Shown here piece by piece: positions 9,676 through 18,407 of a stretch of 64,000 bases of DNA (positions within the stretch are counted from its first letter, which is position 1; each line of letters starts with the position of its first letter). Made by a program: the position numbers and the translations under genes. The DNA comes from Falsiruegeria litorea R37 (GTDB taxonomy: Bacteria > Pseudomonadota > Alphaproteobacteria > Rhodobacterales > Rhodobacteraceae). The stretch spans positions 1,984,001-2,048,000 of the forward strand of contig NZ_FWFO01000001.1 of assembly GCF_900172225.1 (NCBI RefSeq), read 5' to 3'. Under the pieces are notes generated by a model that saw nothing but the letters and a program-made list of their open reading frames with translations, did not search any database and was not told the DNA's origin.

Positions 9676-10572
9676 ATGGAACCGCATTGGGATGATATGA
9701 AAATCTTTCTCGCAGTCGCGAGAGAAGAAAGTTTGTCCGGGGCAGGGCGGATAATGAAGCTTGATCCGGCAACAGTCGGACGTCGAATAGCCCGACTTGA
9801 AGCGGCGTTCGAAGCCCCTTTGTTTCTAAAATCGCCGCAGGGGTATTCGCTTACCACGGCAGGTGAGCGTCTGCTGTCCCATGGTGAGCAGGCCGAAGAA
9901 GCCATGCGGGCGGCGACAGAAGCGCTGGCTGGGCCTAAGGACACGCTAGAGGGGCAAATCCGTATTGGGGCGCCAGATGGGTGCGCGAACTACCTGTTGC
10001 CACATGTCTGCGCACGGATTTCCGAGCAGAATCCGGATCTGGACATCCAGATTGTCTCGTTGCCCCGCGTGGTGAATCTTTCACGACGCGAAGCGGATAT
10101 GGCCATCACTGTCAGCCCACCTTCGGCCGGGCGTTTGCTGGTGCAGAAAGTGACGGATTACAAACTGAACCTCGTGGCCTCGCGCCGTCTGCTTGCCCAG
10201 GAGACACCGGTCGAAAATTTGGATGACCTCAAGGGGCGGCGGTTCGTCGGCTATATTCCCGACATGATTTTTGACGCGGAATTGGACTATTTGAATGAAC
10301 TTGGGGTCGAGCGCGTGAATCTCGCGTCAAACTCGGTTTCTGTGCAGCTGAAAATGATTGTGCAGCTTGGCGGATTTGGAATTGCGCATACGTTCGCGAT
10401 GCCCTCGCACCGGCCTTTGCGCAAGGTGTTGCCCGAAGAGTTTGAGCTCACCCGCAGCTTTTACCTGGTGCGGCACCAATCGGACCAACGCAGCGAGCGC
10501 ATGAACCGTTTTGCCGAGCTGTTGGTGACAGGTCTCCGCGACGAAGTGGCCACCTTGGAAGCAGCGACTTGA
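9676..10572 (+). CDS. LysR-type transcriptional regulator, likely controls mmsA
   Basis: A 298-residue protein with an N-terminal winged helix-turn-helix (residues about 4-62; SLSGAGRIMKLDPATVGRRIARLE is the HTH) and a periplasmic-binding-protein-like effector domain from about residue 90 (GQIRIGAPDGCANYLLP). The ATG at 9676 has AAGAGGGG upstream; longer starts would cover the shared intergenic region. Divergence from mmsA and a palindrome in its own leader suggest it senses a valine, inositol or beta-alanine degradation intermediate. The ligand is inference; the family assignment is firm. Confidence 0.9.
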   Translation: MEPHWDDMKIFLAVAREESLSGAGRIMKLDPATVGRRIARLEAAFEAPLFLKSPQGYSLTTAGERLLSHGEQAEEAMRAATEALAGPKDTLEGQIRIGAPDGCANYLLPHVCARISEQNPDLDIQIVSLPRVVNLSRREADMAITVSPPSAGRLLVQKVTDYKLNLVASRRLLAQETPVENLDDLKGRRFVGYIPDMIFDAELDYLNELGVERVNLASNSVSVQLKMIVQLGGFGIAHTFAMPSHRPLRKVLPEEFELTRSFYLVRHQSDQRSERMNRFAELLVTGLRDEVATLEAAT

Positions 10573-10633
10573 CACCGTCACTTATTGCGGCAACGCTTTG
10601 GAATATGAAAGATTATTGCGGAGGTCCAGCGGT

Positions 10634-11068
10634 ATGCTAGTTCGGGCAATTTTGAATTCCAAATCGGGTTCAGGTGTGGTCACTGTCAAAACCTCAACCT
10701 CGGTCGCTGACGCGGCCAAGATTTTGTCTGAAAAGCGGATCGGAACGGTGGTTGTGTCGGACGATGGTGAAACCCCGGCGGGTATCTTGTCTGAACGGGA
10801 TATCGTGCGGGAATTGGCCAAAAGTGGCAGTGGTTGTCTTACACAGGCTGTAAGCACGTATATGACGTCCGAACTGGTGACGTGCACCAGCGATTCGAGT
10901 GTTCAAGATGTGCTGGCTCAGATGACTGAAGGACGCTTTCGTCACATGCCGGTGGTCGAAGACGGCAAACTGATTGGGATCGTGACCCTTGGCGATGCAG
11001 TCAAGGCGCAATTGGCCGAGGTTGCCATGGAAAAAGACGCACTTGCCGGCATGATCATGGGGCATTGA
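10634..11068 (+). CDS. CBS-domain pair protein
   Basis: A 144-residue protein made almost only of two CBS motifs (first about residues 8-65 with VADAAKILSEKRIGTVVV, second about 76-132 with DVLAQMTEGRFRHMPVV and GIVTLGDAVK). Tandem CBS domains bind adenosyl nucleotides such as AMP, ATP or SAM and act as energy or redox sensors. The SD GGAGG lies about 10 bases before ATG 10634. No effector domain is fused, so it probably acts on a partner. Its neighbour coaD makes dephospho-CoA from ATP; a link between them is not shown by the sequence. Confidence 0.88.
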   Translation: MLVRAILNSKSGSGVVTVKTSTSVADAAKILSEKRIGTVVVSDDGETPAGILSERDIVRELAKSGSGCLTQAVSTYMTSELVTCTSDSSVQDVLAQMTEGRFRHMPVVEDGKLIGIVTLGDAVKAQLAEVAMEKDALAGMIMGH

Positions 11069-11086
11069 TAACCTGCTCTTGAACCA

Positions 11087-11114
11087 GCTGCGCACATATG
11101 TTTGCGTGCGCAGC
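11087..11114. repeat. Perfect 9-bp inverted repeat before coaD
   Basis: GCTGCGCAC and GTGCGCAGC are separated by 10 bases. The repeat starts 18 bases after the CBS gene stop and ends 25 bases before the coaD ATG. It has no T-run, so it could be a factor-dependent terminator or a leader hairpin. Confidence 0.65.
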
Positions 11115-11139
11115 ATAATGCCTCAAAGTGGAGACAATC

Positions 11140-11631
11140 ATGCGCGTCGGCTTGTATCCGGGAACATTTGACCCGATCACCCTTGGCCATGTGGACATTA
11201 TTCGCCGCGCTGCAGCGCTCGTGGACAAGCTGGTTATCGGCGTGGCGATCAACAGGGACAAGGGCCCCTTGTTTTCGCTCGAAGAGCGGGTGGCCATGAT
11301 CGAAGCGGAATGTGAGAAGCTGTCTCAGCAGACCGGAACCGAAATCGTTGCCCATCCGTTCGAAAACCTGTTGATCAACTGTGCCCATGATGTCGGGGCG
11401 CAGATCATTGTGCGCGGCCTGCGGGCCGTCGCGGATTTCGAATATGAATTCCAGATGGTGGGTATGAACCGGGCGCTCGATGATTCGGTTGAAACCGTCT
11501 TTTTGATGGCCGAGGCCAAGCATCAGGCGATCGCGTCCAAGTTGGTCAAGGAAATAGCACGCTTGGGTGGGGATGTATCCAAGTTCGTGACACCGCAGGT
11601 GCATCAGGCCCTGACCACGCGACTGCGCTAA
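11140..11631 (+). CDS. coaD: Phosphopantetheine adenylyltransferase
   Basis: The 163-residue enzyme transfers AMP from ATP to 4'-phosphopantetheine, the penultimate step of coenzyme A synthesis. It is a nucleotidyltransferase of the HIGH superfamily: YPGTFDPITLGHVDII at the N-terminus has the TxxH pattern, and the C-terminal ISxxLVKEIA-like segment (SKLVKEIARLGGD) matches the ISSTxVR region. IVRGLRAVADFEYEFQM is diagnostic of CoaD. ATG 11140 is preferred over GTG 11128 because it gives the normal family start and has GGAGA upstream. The length is normal. Confidence 0.97.
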   Translation: MRVGLYPGTFDPITLGHVDIIRRAAALVDKLVIGVAINRDKGPLFSLEERVAMIEAECEKLSQQTGTEIVAHPFENLLINCAHDVGAQIIVRGLRAVADFEYEFQMVGMNRALDDSVETVFLMAEAKHQAIASKLVKEIARLGGDVSKFVTPQVHQALTTRLR

Positions 11632-11649
11632 AGTTCCCCCCTCGGTTTT

Positions 11650-11689
11650 GAAAGCTGCGTCTGGCGTGATAGCGTAGACGCAGTTTCTC
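11650..11689 (+). terminator. Hairpin terminator after coaD
   Basis: CTGCGTCT and AGACGCAG (11655-11683) pair perfectly. The flanking GAAA/TTTC extends the stem across a one-base bulge, and TTTCTCG follows. The T-run is short, so strength is uncertain. Confidence 0.65.
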
Positions 11690-11739
11690 GTCGGGGGTGT
11701 GGCAGTGCGAAGTGATGTATCCTGTGGGTGCGCTTTCTG

Positions 11740-13488
11740 ATGAGCATTCGCGTCAGAACATTGATCTTGGTCGGAAGTGTTCTGATCGCATCGACGATCA
11801 TCCTGTATCAGGTTGTTGCCCATATTCAGATGGCCAGCTACCGCGAACTTGAAAGTGTCAGCGCGGAACGAGACCTCGAACGGGTCAAGAGCATCATTCT
11901 GTCGGATCTCGACGATCTGGGGTTCATCACGTCCGACTATGGATCATGGGATCAGACCTATGATTTTGTCTCGGGCCTCAGACCGGATTACCCGGAAGAA
12001 AACTTTTCCCTGCTGACGTTGACAGATTTACAGTGGAATTTTGTGGTTATCGTAAACCGTACTGGAGCCGTTGAATTTTCCGAAGGTGTCAACTTGTCGA
12101 ATGGCAGACGTCTCGTGGTTCCAGATGAATTGTTCACCTACCTCAATCCCGGCGGACGCCTGTTGGCGGGCCAAGAAGACGCCGAAGATGTAAACGGGTT
12201 CTTGCAGGTCAACGACCGTATGGTCTTTGGGTCGGTGGCTCCAATACTGCGAAGTGACGACAGTGGTCCTAAAGTGGGCTATCTTTTGATCGGACGGTAT
12301 TTGGACCGCAACAAACGCGCCGATTTGGCCAATCGCATGCAGTTGGACATGTCATTCCACTGGCGCGGGCCGAATGGGTTTCCGGAACAGAGCCGACCGA
12401 TTGTCACCCAAATTATGGAGACGTCCAAAGGGTCGATGTTCGACACGGACAACCCATTGAAATTCTTGGAGTACGCGGATGAAAAGATGCTGCAAGGGCG
12501 TGTGCTGTTTGCAGATCCGGATGGACGGCCCATCATGTTGGCTACTGCGTCGATCCCCCGAACGATTTATCAGGCGGGTAAGCAAAGTCTGAATGTTCTG
12601 GTAATGGCATTGGCTGCCGCAGGGGCGTTGCTGATCGTGACGGTCCTTGTCCTGCTTGATCGGACTGTTCTGCGCCGATTGGCGGTGTTGGGTCGGGATG
12701 TCTCCAGGATCGGAGATGCGCAGGATTTCGGTTTACGTGTTGCCTCGACGGGTTCTGATGAATTCTCGCGTGTTGGGCAATCTGTGAATTGGATGTTGGA
12801 GCAATTGGAAGCCAGCAATCGAAAATTGGAAGAGGAACATGAGCGCGCTGAAGGCCTGTTGTTGAACATCCTGCCGGAACCTATCGCCGCACGGTTGAAA
12901 ACCAACCCAAAATCCATTGCTCAAAGCTATGATGAGGTCTCGATCCTGTTTGCGGATATCGTCGGTTTCACGGAACTGTCGGCAGGCATGCCTGCGGCGG
13001 ACTTGGTTGATATCCTCAATGGGTTGTTCAGCCGGTTCGATGATCTGGCGTTGCAGATGGGTTTGGAAAAGATCAAGACCATCGGCGACGCGTATATGGT
13101 TGTTTCCGGACTGCCAGAGCCGGACGCGCACCACGCTGACAAGCTGGCGGATATGGCGTTGAAAATGATGGAAATCACTCGGACCTTTTCTCGGGAACGG
13201 GGGTTGGACCTGTCGCTCAGGGTGGGGATCAACAGTGGCGTTGTCGTTGCCGGTGTCATCGGAAAGAACAAGTTCATCTATGATCTGTGGGGGGACGCCG
13301 TGAACTTGGCCAGCAGGATGGAGTCTTCGGCGGAAACTGGGGCGATTCAGATGACCAAGGCGACACGAGATCGATTGTCCTACCGCTTTGACGTCGTCGA
13401 ACGCGGGGAGGTGGATATCAAGGGGCGCGGATTGATGAAAACCTACGTGCTAGCAGGTATGATCGATTTGGGTGGGATAGAGCACTAG
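11740..13488 (+). CDS. CHASE4-HAMP class III adenylate cyclase
   Basis: A 582-residue membrane-bound cyclase that makes cAMP. TM1 spans about residues 8-28, followed by an extracytoplasmic CHASE4-like sensor (DYGSWDQTYDF is characteristic), TM2 about 280-300, a HAMP linker, a short coiled coil, and a cyclase domain from about residue 385. Metal-binding Asp is in LFADIVGF. Lys in EKIKTIGDAYM and Asp in YDLWGDAVNLASRM are the residues that favour ATP over GTP. ATG 11740 and GTG 11728 are both possible and neither has a strong SD. The signal sensed is unknown. Confidence 0.9.
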   Translation: MSIRVRTLILVGSVLIASTIILYQVVAHIQMASYRELESVSAERDLERVKSIILSDLDDLGFITSDYGSWDQTYDFVSGLRPDYPEENFSLLTLTDLQWNFVVIVNRTGAVEFSEGVNLSNGRRLVVPDELFTYLNPGGRLLAGQEDAEDVNGFLQVNDRMVFGSVAPILRSDDSGPKVGYLLIGRYLDRNKRADLANRMQLDMSFHWRGPNGFPEQSRPIVTQIMETSKGSMFDTDNPLKFLEYADEKMLQGRVLFADPDGRPIMLATASIPRTIYQAGKQSLNVLVMALAAAGALLIVTVLVLLDRTVLRRLAVLGRDVSRIGDAQDFGLRVASTGSDEFSRVGQSVNWMLEQLEASNRKLEEEHERAEGLLLNILPEPIAARLKTNPKSIAQSYDEVSILFADIVGFTELSAGMPAADLVDILNGLFSRFDDLALQMGLEKIKTIGDAYMVVSGLPEPDAHHADKLADMALKMMEITRTFSRERGLDLSLRVGINSGVVVAGVIGKNKFIYDLWGDAVNLASRMESSAETGAIQMTKATRDRLSYRFDVVERGEVDIKGRGLMKTYVLAGMIDLGGIEH

Positions 13489-13498
13489 GGTTCTGACC

Positions 13499-13642
13499 CT
13501 AGCGCCAGAACGCCAACCACTCGAGGAATTCATAGAACTTCTTGCCCAGGAAATAGACGTGCTCGGTTCCGAAAAGGGTCATGTCGAGCATCAACCCTCC
13601 GAGAATGAACACCCCAAGCCAAATGGCGATCTGATTGGTCAT
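13499..13642 (-). CDS. Conserved 47-residue membrane-associated protein
   Basis: The frame from ATG 13642 to TAG 13499 encodes 47 residues: a hydrophobic N-terminal helix (IAIWLGVFILGGLML) and an amphipathic, aromatic tail (FLGKKFYEFLEWLAFW). I recall very similar short proteins in many Rhodobacteraceae, often unannotated, which supports it being real. It lies behind gap on the same strand, but the gap terminator separates them; GGGGATG precedes the start. It could be a small subunit or regulator of a membrane complex. The function is unknown. Confidence 0.65.
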   Translation of the reverse strand: MTNQIAIWLGVFILGGLMLDMTLFGTEHVYFLGKKFYEFLEWLAFWR

Positions 13643-13658
13643 GTCATCCCCGGACAAT

Positions 13659-13698
13659 AAAAAACGCCCGCCCAGATAACCTGAGCGGACGTTTTATT
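13659..13698. terminator. Terminator after gap
   Basis: The arms AAAACGCCCGCCCAG and CTGAGCGGACGTTTT (13661-13695) pair with two mismatches. On the minus strand a run CGTTTTTTATT follows, which fits termination of gap. Confidence 0.8.
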
Positions 13699-13715
13699 TC
13701 AAGAGGTTCAGCTGT

Positions 13716-14717
13716 TTAGCTCAGCTTGCCCATAGCAACAGCCACATCGGTCATACGCACCGAGAAGCCCCATTCGTTGTCGTACCAGGCCAATACACGG
13801 ACCAGGCGGTCGCCGACGATGCGGGTCTGATCGGGGGCAAAGATCGAGCTTTCGGGCGAGTGGTTGAAGTCGGTCGAGACCAGCGGTGCGGGCTCATAAC
13901 CCAGGACACCCTTCATGGCACCCTCGGCGGCGGCGCGGGCCGCTTCGTTCACCTCTTCGACGGTCACATCGCGCGCCGCGCGGAACGTCAGGTCCACGGC
14001 TGAAACGTTGGGTGTCGGCACTCGGATCGCAGAGCCATCAAGACGACCCTTGAGGTTCGGCAGTACCTCGCCAAGCGCCTTGGCGGCACCGGTCGAGGTC
14101 GGAATCATCGACATCGCAGCGGCACGGGCGCGGTACAGGTCCTTGTGGCGGCGGTCGAGTGTGGGCTGGTCACCGGTGTAGGCATGGATGGTGGTCATGA
14201 TGCCGTGCTCGATGCCGACAGCCTCGTCCAGGACCTTGGCAATCGGGGCCAGGCAGTTGGTGGTGCACGACCCGTTCGACACCATCTTGTCATCCGCGGT
14301 CAGTTCACCGTCGTTGACGCCGAACACGATGGTCTTGTCGACGTTCTTGCCGGGCGCCGACAGCAGAACCTTTTTGGCACCGCGATCGAGGTGCGCGTTG
14401 GCTTTGGTGCCATCGTTGAATTTGCCGGTGCATTCCAGCACGACGTCACAGCCGTCCCAGTCGAGCTCATTCATGTCGTAGGTCGAGAACATCTGCATGT
14501 CGCCACGGCCCAGGTTCATGGTGCCATCGCCGATGGTGACCTCGCCGGGGAAGCGGCCATGCACGCTGTCGTATTTGATCAGGTGGGCAGCAGTTTCCAG
14601 CGGGCCGGTCGCGTTGACCTTGATCACTTCGATATCGTCGCGGGCGGATGCGGCGATGTGGGACAGGGTGCAGCGGCCGATGCGGCCAAAACCGTTGATG
14701 CCAACCTTGATGGTCAT
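13716..14717 (-). CDS. gap: Glyceraldehyde-3-phosphate dehydrogenase, type I
   Basis: The 333-residue glycolytic/gluconeogenic enzyme converts glyceraldehyde 3-phosphate to 1,3-bisphosphoglycerate with NAD(P). It has the Rossmann start VGINGFGRIGR, the catalytic Cys in SNGSCTTNCLAP near residue 152, the His in TIHAYT and the C-terminal WYDNEWGFSVRM. ATG 14717 has GGAG before it. An operator-like pair of inverted sequences lies about 90-120 bases upstream, and a terminator lies downstream. The cofactor choice cannot be read with certainty. Confidence 0.97.
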   Translation of the reverse strand: MTIKVGINGFGRIGRCTLSHIAASARDDIEVIKVNATGPLETAAHLIKYDSVHGRFPGEVTIGDGTMNLGRGDMQMFSTYDMNELDWDGCDVVLECTGKFNDGTKANAHLDRGAKKVLLSAPGKNVDKTIVFGVNDGELTADDKMVSNGSCTTNCLAPIAKVLDEAVGIEHGIMTTIHAYTGDQPTLDRRHKDLYRARAAAMSMIPTSTGAAKALGEVLPNLKGRLDGSAIRVPTPNVSAVDLTFRAARDVTVEEVNEAARAAAEGAMKGVLGYEPAPLVSTDFNHSPESSIFAPDQTRIVGDRLVRVLAWYDNEWGFSVRMTDVAVAMGKLS

Positions 14718-14804
14718 TTTGCGACTCCGAACATGTGCAATTGCCTCGCCATATAGACGCCCTGAAGGCTTGCAGAAAGGGCAAAAGCGCCGCATTTTTA
14801 GTGT

Positions 14805-14835
14805 GTTAGCGCAAACTTCAGGCGGTTGCGCTAAC
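14805..14835. promoter_or_regulatory. Paired operator-like inverted repeat between gap and DUF808 gene
   Basis: GTTAGCGCAA and TTGCGCTAAC are perfect inverted copies with an 11-base spacer; their centres are 21 bases apart, two helical turns. Each half resembles a degenerate GTTAGCGCTAAC palindrome of the LacI-family type. This fits a carbon-metabolism repressor (CceR/AkgR-like, from memory) acting on gap. Confidence 0.5.
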
Positions 14836-14899
14836 GCTTGCGCCACGCGTGGGATCGTTTAGGGTGCAGCTGCGACAGATCAAGGTGAAAGGTGTCCTT

Positions 14900-15871
14900 A
14901 TGAGCGGTCTTCTGGCGTTGTTGGATGATGTGGCGGGTATCGCCAAGGTTGCAGCCGCGTCGGTGGATGACGTGGCTGCTCAGGCGCTCAAGGCTGGAAC
15001 CAAGGCAGCAGGCGCCGTGATCGATGATGCCGCAGTGACGCCCAAGTATCTGCACGGCTTCTCGGCCGCGCGGGAATTGCCGGTTGTGTGGAAGATCGCC
15101 AAAGGGTCGTTCAAGAACAAGCTGCTGTTTCTGTTGCCCGCCGCGCTTCTTCTCAGCAGCTTTGCCCCTTGGGCCATTGCTCCGCTTTTGATGCTTGGAG
15201 GTGGGTATCTGTGTTTTGAAGGCGCCGAGAAAATCTATCATGTGCTCGCCCCGCATGACGACAGCCATGTGTTCAAAGAGGACGCGCCGGGGGACCCTGC
15301 GCATCTGGAAGAACAGAAGGCAGCCGGTGCCATCAAGACCGACTTTATCCTGTCGGCCGAGATCATGACCATTGCCCTGGCCGCCATTCCGCCCAGCAAC
15401 ATTTGGATGGAGGCGGCTACGCTGGCCTTGGTCGGGGTCGGGATCACGGTTGCCGTCTATGGCGCGGTGGCGCTGATCGTAAAGGCTGACGATGTTGGAC
15501 TGTACGCGGCTCAGAACGGTAACTTCGCTTTGACGCGCGCGCTTGGTCGCGGTCTTGTCAGGGCAATGCCGGGCTTCATGAAGCTTTTGACCATCGTTGG
15601 CACAGCGGCGATGCTTTGGGTCGGTGGATCGATCATCGTGCATGGGCTGGAAGAGATGGGATACGGATGGTTGGGTCATCACATCCATGATTGGGCCTAT
15701 ACGATAGGTCACATGGTGCCCGAGGCCTGGTCTGGTTTTGTCAAATGGTTCGCAAAGGCCACGATGGATGGTGTTCTTGGGCTTGCGATCGGCTTTGCTC
15801 TGATACCGGTGGCAACCAAAGTTCTGGCGCCAATTGCTGACGCATTGGGGGCGATGCTCAAGCGGAGCTGA
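14900..15871 (+). CDS. DUF808 / YedI-family inner-membrane protein
   Basis: A 323-residue protein with several hydrophobic helices (LLFLLPAALLLSSFAPWAIAPLLML, ALVGVGITVAVYGAVALIV, VLGLAIGFALIPVATKVLAP) and the family start GLLALLDDVAGIAKVAAASVDD. The segment PKYLHGFSAARELPVVWKIAKGS is also typical. The function of the family is not established. ATG 14900 has AAAGGTG upstream. It diverges from gap across a 182-base region holding the paired operator-like sequence, so it may share control with gap. Confidence 0.88.
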   Translation: MSGLLALLDDVAGIAKVAAASVDDVAAQALKAGTKAAGAVIDDAAVTPKYLHGFSAARELPVVWKIAKGSFKNKLLFLLPAALLLSSFAPWAIAPLLMLGGGYLCFEGAEKIYHVLAPHDDSHVFKEDAPGDPAHLEEQKAAGAIKTDFILSAEIMTIALAAIPPSNIWMEAATLALVGVGITVAVYGAVALIVKADDVGLYAAQNGNFALTRALGRGLVRAMPGFMKLLTIVGTAAMLWVGGSIIVHGLEEMGYGWLGHHIHDWAYTIGHMVPEAWSGFVKWFAKATMDGVLGLAIGFALIPVATKVLAPIADALGAMLKRS

Positions 15872-15957
15872 CCTGAACATTCGTATAATTTCCTTGCGTT
15901 GAACGTCGTTTCACCTGTCAAGTCCCTTTGCATTGCAAGAAAAGGGATTTGAGAATA

Positions 15958-17448
15958 ATGGCACGGATTTTCGCGGCGCCGACGACGAGAGTGATCAACC
16001 AGCAAAACAAGAACGACGAAAAAATCTGGGCGCTTGATCTGCAAACCGTGATCAACAAGGCGCAACCAGGGGATGTCATTGAATTGGTTCCGGGCGATTA
16101 TGTGGCGCCCGTCGTCATTGCTGTGTCCGGCAAGAAGGACAAACCAATCACCATTCGGGGCCCAAAGGACGGCGTCGCTAGAATGGAAGGCGGCCGAACG
16201 CGCGAGCAGGGGCGATCTGGCGGAATGAAGCCCACTGACGGAGATTTCGCCTTTATCAAGATTTTTCATGCCGAACACATTCGGATCGAAGGGTTGGAGT
16301 TCGACAATTGCTGGCCCAGCTCCATTTTTGTGCGATCGGCCCAGAACATAGAAATCCGCAATTGCAGCGGTCGCGGCTCTCGGTACTTTTGCTACGCCCG
16401 GCAAACCGCGCGCCGTGATACCAAGGGGATCACACTTGATGGGGTCAAGTGGGTGCAGGACCGGCATTTCGAGATGTGGACAGGCAAGGTCACCTGGAAA
16501 GAGGTCAAAGCCAAGCCTAACCAAATCGACAACAGTTTCTTCAACGGTGCGATGTTCGGTTCGTTCGACATCAAGGGTGATGTCATCATTCGCAATTGCG
16601 AGATATCTCATGCATTCAACGCGATCCGGATGGATATTCGAGAAAAGCATATCAAGGGCACGGCGGAGAACCCTCGGATCAGCCGCAACCGCCATGTTCG
16701 AATTCACAACAACAAGTTTTCGTTCATCCGCGATAATGCGGTTGAACCTGAAAAAGGGGCCGAGGATTGGGCAATCTACAACAACCACTTTTTCAATTGT
16801 CATGCTGCGATGTCTTTGGATGGGGTGGCGATCCGCGACTACCTGATCATCGGCAATTGGTTTTTGAACACCCAACGCCCCGGCGGACGCCCCAAGCAAA
16901 AGAACACAGGCGGTAAGATATTCAAATTCCTGGCTCCGCCGGAACTGACCGACAATATGGAACCTGCTCCGCGAAAAGGGTTGTGGTCGGTCTTCAATTC
17001 TGTCCAGGCGCGCACAAATTACGCAGTCGAAGGACGATCTGCGCAATGGTCGGATCGCTATACATTGATGGGGCTCTATCCCAAAGAGCACCCGGTTGAG
17101 CCTGCACCACTGCAGCAGGTGTTCGAGCTTATGACCTGGACTGACGGCATGGAGGTGGCGGATATGGTGACCAACGAGCCCTGTTTTCCCCGAAAGTATG
17201 TATCCGAAGGGGCCAAAATTTCGGGGCAAGGTGTGAGCGAGGCAGTGTTCGATGTCGTCCCCTTTGACCTTGACCCGAATGCGCCGTTGGGCGGGTGGAA
17301 TGGTGAATTGAAACGCACAAAGAAGGTGAATGAATTTTCCTCTGAAGCGTTCAAGATCAAGCGGCGGATGGGCAAAACACTGACGTTCCGAACAGGGTTA
17401 TCCTTTGGTGCAAGCGACATTGCACACTTGGGACTCAAAGAAATCTGA
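15958..17448 (+). CDS. Right-handed parallel beta-helix protein
   Basis: A 496-residue protein. The N-terminus (LQTVINKAQPGDVIELVPGDY, PITIRGP) matches the cap and first coils of pectate-lyase-like and PL6-like beta-helices, and repeated coils follow (IRIEGLEFDN, IEIRNCSGRG, VIIRNCEISHAFNAIRM, VRIHNNKFSFIRDNAVE). I see no signal peptide, so it may be cytoplasmic or exported by another route. I do not see the lyase signature of PL6 enzymes, so catalysis is uncertain. The start at 15958 follows a weak SD. A long opposite-strand frame over the same bases is a shadow. Confidence 0.75.
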   Translation: MARIFAAPTTRVINQQNKNDEKIWALDLQTVINKAQPGDVIELVPGDYVAPVVIAVSGKKDKPITIRGPKDGVARMEGGRTREQGRSGGMKPTDGDFAFIKIFHAEHIRIEGLEFDNCWPSSIFVRSAQNIEIRNCSGRGSRYFCYARQTARRDTKGITLDGVKWVQDRHFEMWTGKVTWKEVKAKPNQIDNSFFNGAMFGSFDIKGDVIIRNCEISHAFNAIRMDIREKHIKGTAENPRISRNRHVRIHNNKFSFIRDNAVEPEKGAEDWAIYNNHFFNCHAAMSLDGVAIRDYLIIGNWFLNTQRPGGRPKQKNTGGKIFKFLAPPELTDNMEPAPRKGLWSVFNSVQARTNYAVEGRSAQWSDRYTLMGLYPKEHPVEPAPLQQVFELMTWTDGMEVADMVTNEPCFPRKYVSEGAKISGQGVSEAVFDVVPFDLDPNAPLGGWNGELKRTKKVNEFSSEAFKIKRRMGKTLTFRTGLSFGASDIAHLGLKEI

Positions 17449-17519
17449 CGCGAGGTTATGGCTGGTTCTATGGGGCGCGCCCGATAAGGTTCGACGACCA
17501 ACCTTGCGGAGACGATGGC

Positions 17520-18317
17520 ATGAACGACCTTACCTTTGGAGAGATCCTGCAGACGGCAGAGGACACCCCTGAGGGCGTGCGTTTTGCTGTGACCGAGAAC
17601 TGGAAGCAGGGGCGGACGGCCTATGGTGGGTTCACAGCGGGTCTGCTGTTGGCTGCTGCGCGCCAGGTGAAGGCGGATCTGCCACCGCTGCGTTCAACGC
17701 TGATCAATTTTACCGGCCCGGTTATCAGTTCACCCACTTTGACCGCGCGTATTCTGCGTCAAGGGCGCAATGTCACCACGGTGCAGGTGGAGGCGTTCTG
17801 TGAAGGAAAGTTATGCGCGCAGGGCACGTTTTCTTTCGGATCGGGGCAAGAGAGCCATGTCAACCAGGACCTTGCGGCGCCGCAAGCACCTGCTCCGGAC
17901 GAAGTCGAAGATTTTTTGCCGCCAAACATCCCGCTACCGATCAATTTCTTCAAGAACTTTGACGCAAAACTTATCGAAGGACATCGGCCCTTTAGCGGTG
18001 CTGATCGTGGCTTTATTCGTGCTTGGGTGCGGCACAAGGATGAAACCGTCCGCCAGACACCTGAGGGTTTGATGAGCCTTGCGGATGTGCTGCCGCCTGC
18101 CGTGTTTTCCAAGGCTCGCAAACTGGGGCCGAACTCGTCGATGAACTGGATTTGCAATTTTTTGAGCGATGACCTCACCAGCCATGACGGGTGGTGGATG
18201 ATGGAGACCGATCTGACCGCAGCACGTGATGGCTATAGCTCGCAAGTGATGCGGATGTGGAACGCCAAAGGGCAGTTGGTGGTCGATGGCATGCAATCGG
18301 TCGTGATCTTTGTCTAG
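17520..18317 (+). CDS. TesB-like acyl-CoA thioesterase family protein
   Basis: A 265-residue double hot-dog protein expected to hydrolyse acyl-CoA esters. The first hot-dog has AYGGFTAGLLLAAARQ and STLINFTGPV; the second ends with SQVMRMWNAKGQLVVDGMQSVVIF. The substrate range cannot be read. ATG 17520 has GGAG upstream. It is probably monocistronic, with three inverted repeats between it and the convergent tkt gene. Confidence 0.85.
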   Translation: MNDLTFGEILQTAEDTPEGVRFAVTENWKQGRTAYGGFTAGLLLAAARQVKADLPPLRSTLINFTGPVISSPTLTARILRQGRNVTTVQVEAFCEGKLCAQGTFSFGSGQESHVNQDLAAPQAPAPDEVEDFLPPNIPLPINFFKNFDAKLIEGHRPFSGADRGFIRAWVRHKDETVRQTPEGLMSLADVLPPAVFSKARKLGPNSSMNWICNFLSDDLTSHDGWWMMETDLTAARDGYSSQVMRMWNAKGQLVVDGMQSVVIFV

Positions 18318-18340
18318 AAACACCAGTCACATACGGACCT

Positions 18341-18398
18341 AATTTCTTTCAAAGAAATTGGTACAGAAATTTTGAAAATTTCTGCCACCGAGAGGTGG
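18341..18398. repeat. Three consecutive perfect inverted repeats between thioesterase and tkt genes
   Basis: The repeats are AATTTCTTT-C-AAAGAAATT (18341-18359), CAGAAATTT-TGA-AAATTTCTG (18364-18384) and CCACC-GAGA-GGTGG (18385-18398). The first two are AT-rich and share AATTTCT. They sit between convergent stops and may work as terminators, but their dense packing is unusual. Confidence 0.8.
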
Positions 18399-18407
18399 AG
18401 AGGGCAA

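Noticed and set aside
15709-17229. 506-codon open frame on the minus strand opposite the beta-helix gene
   Set aside because: It lies across the DUF808 and beta-helix genes, has no recognisable domain, and the plus-strand protein has regular beta-helix coils.
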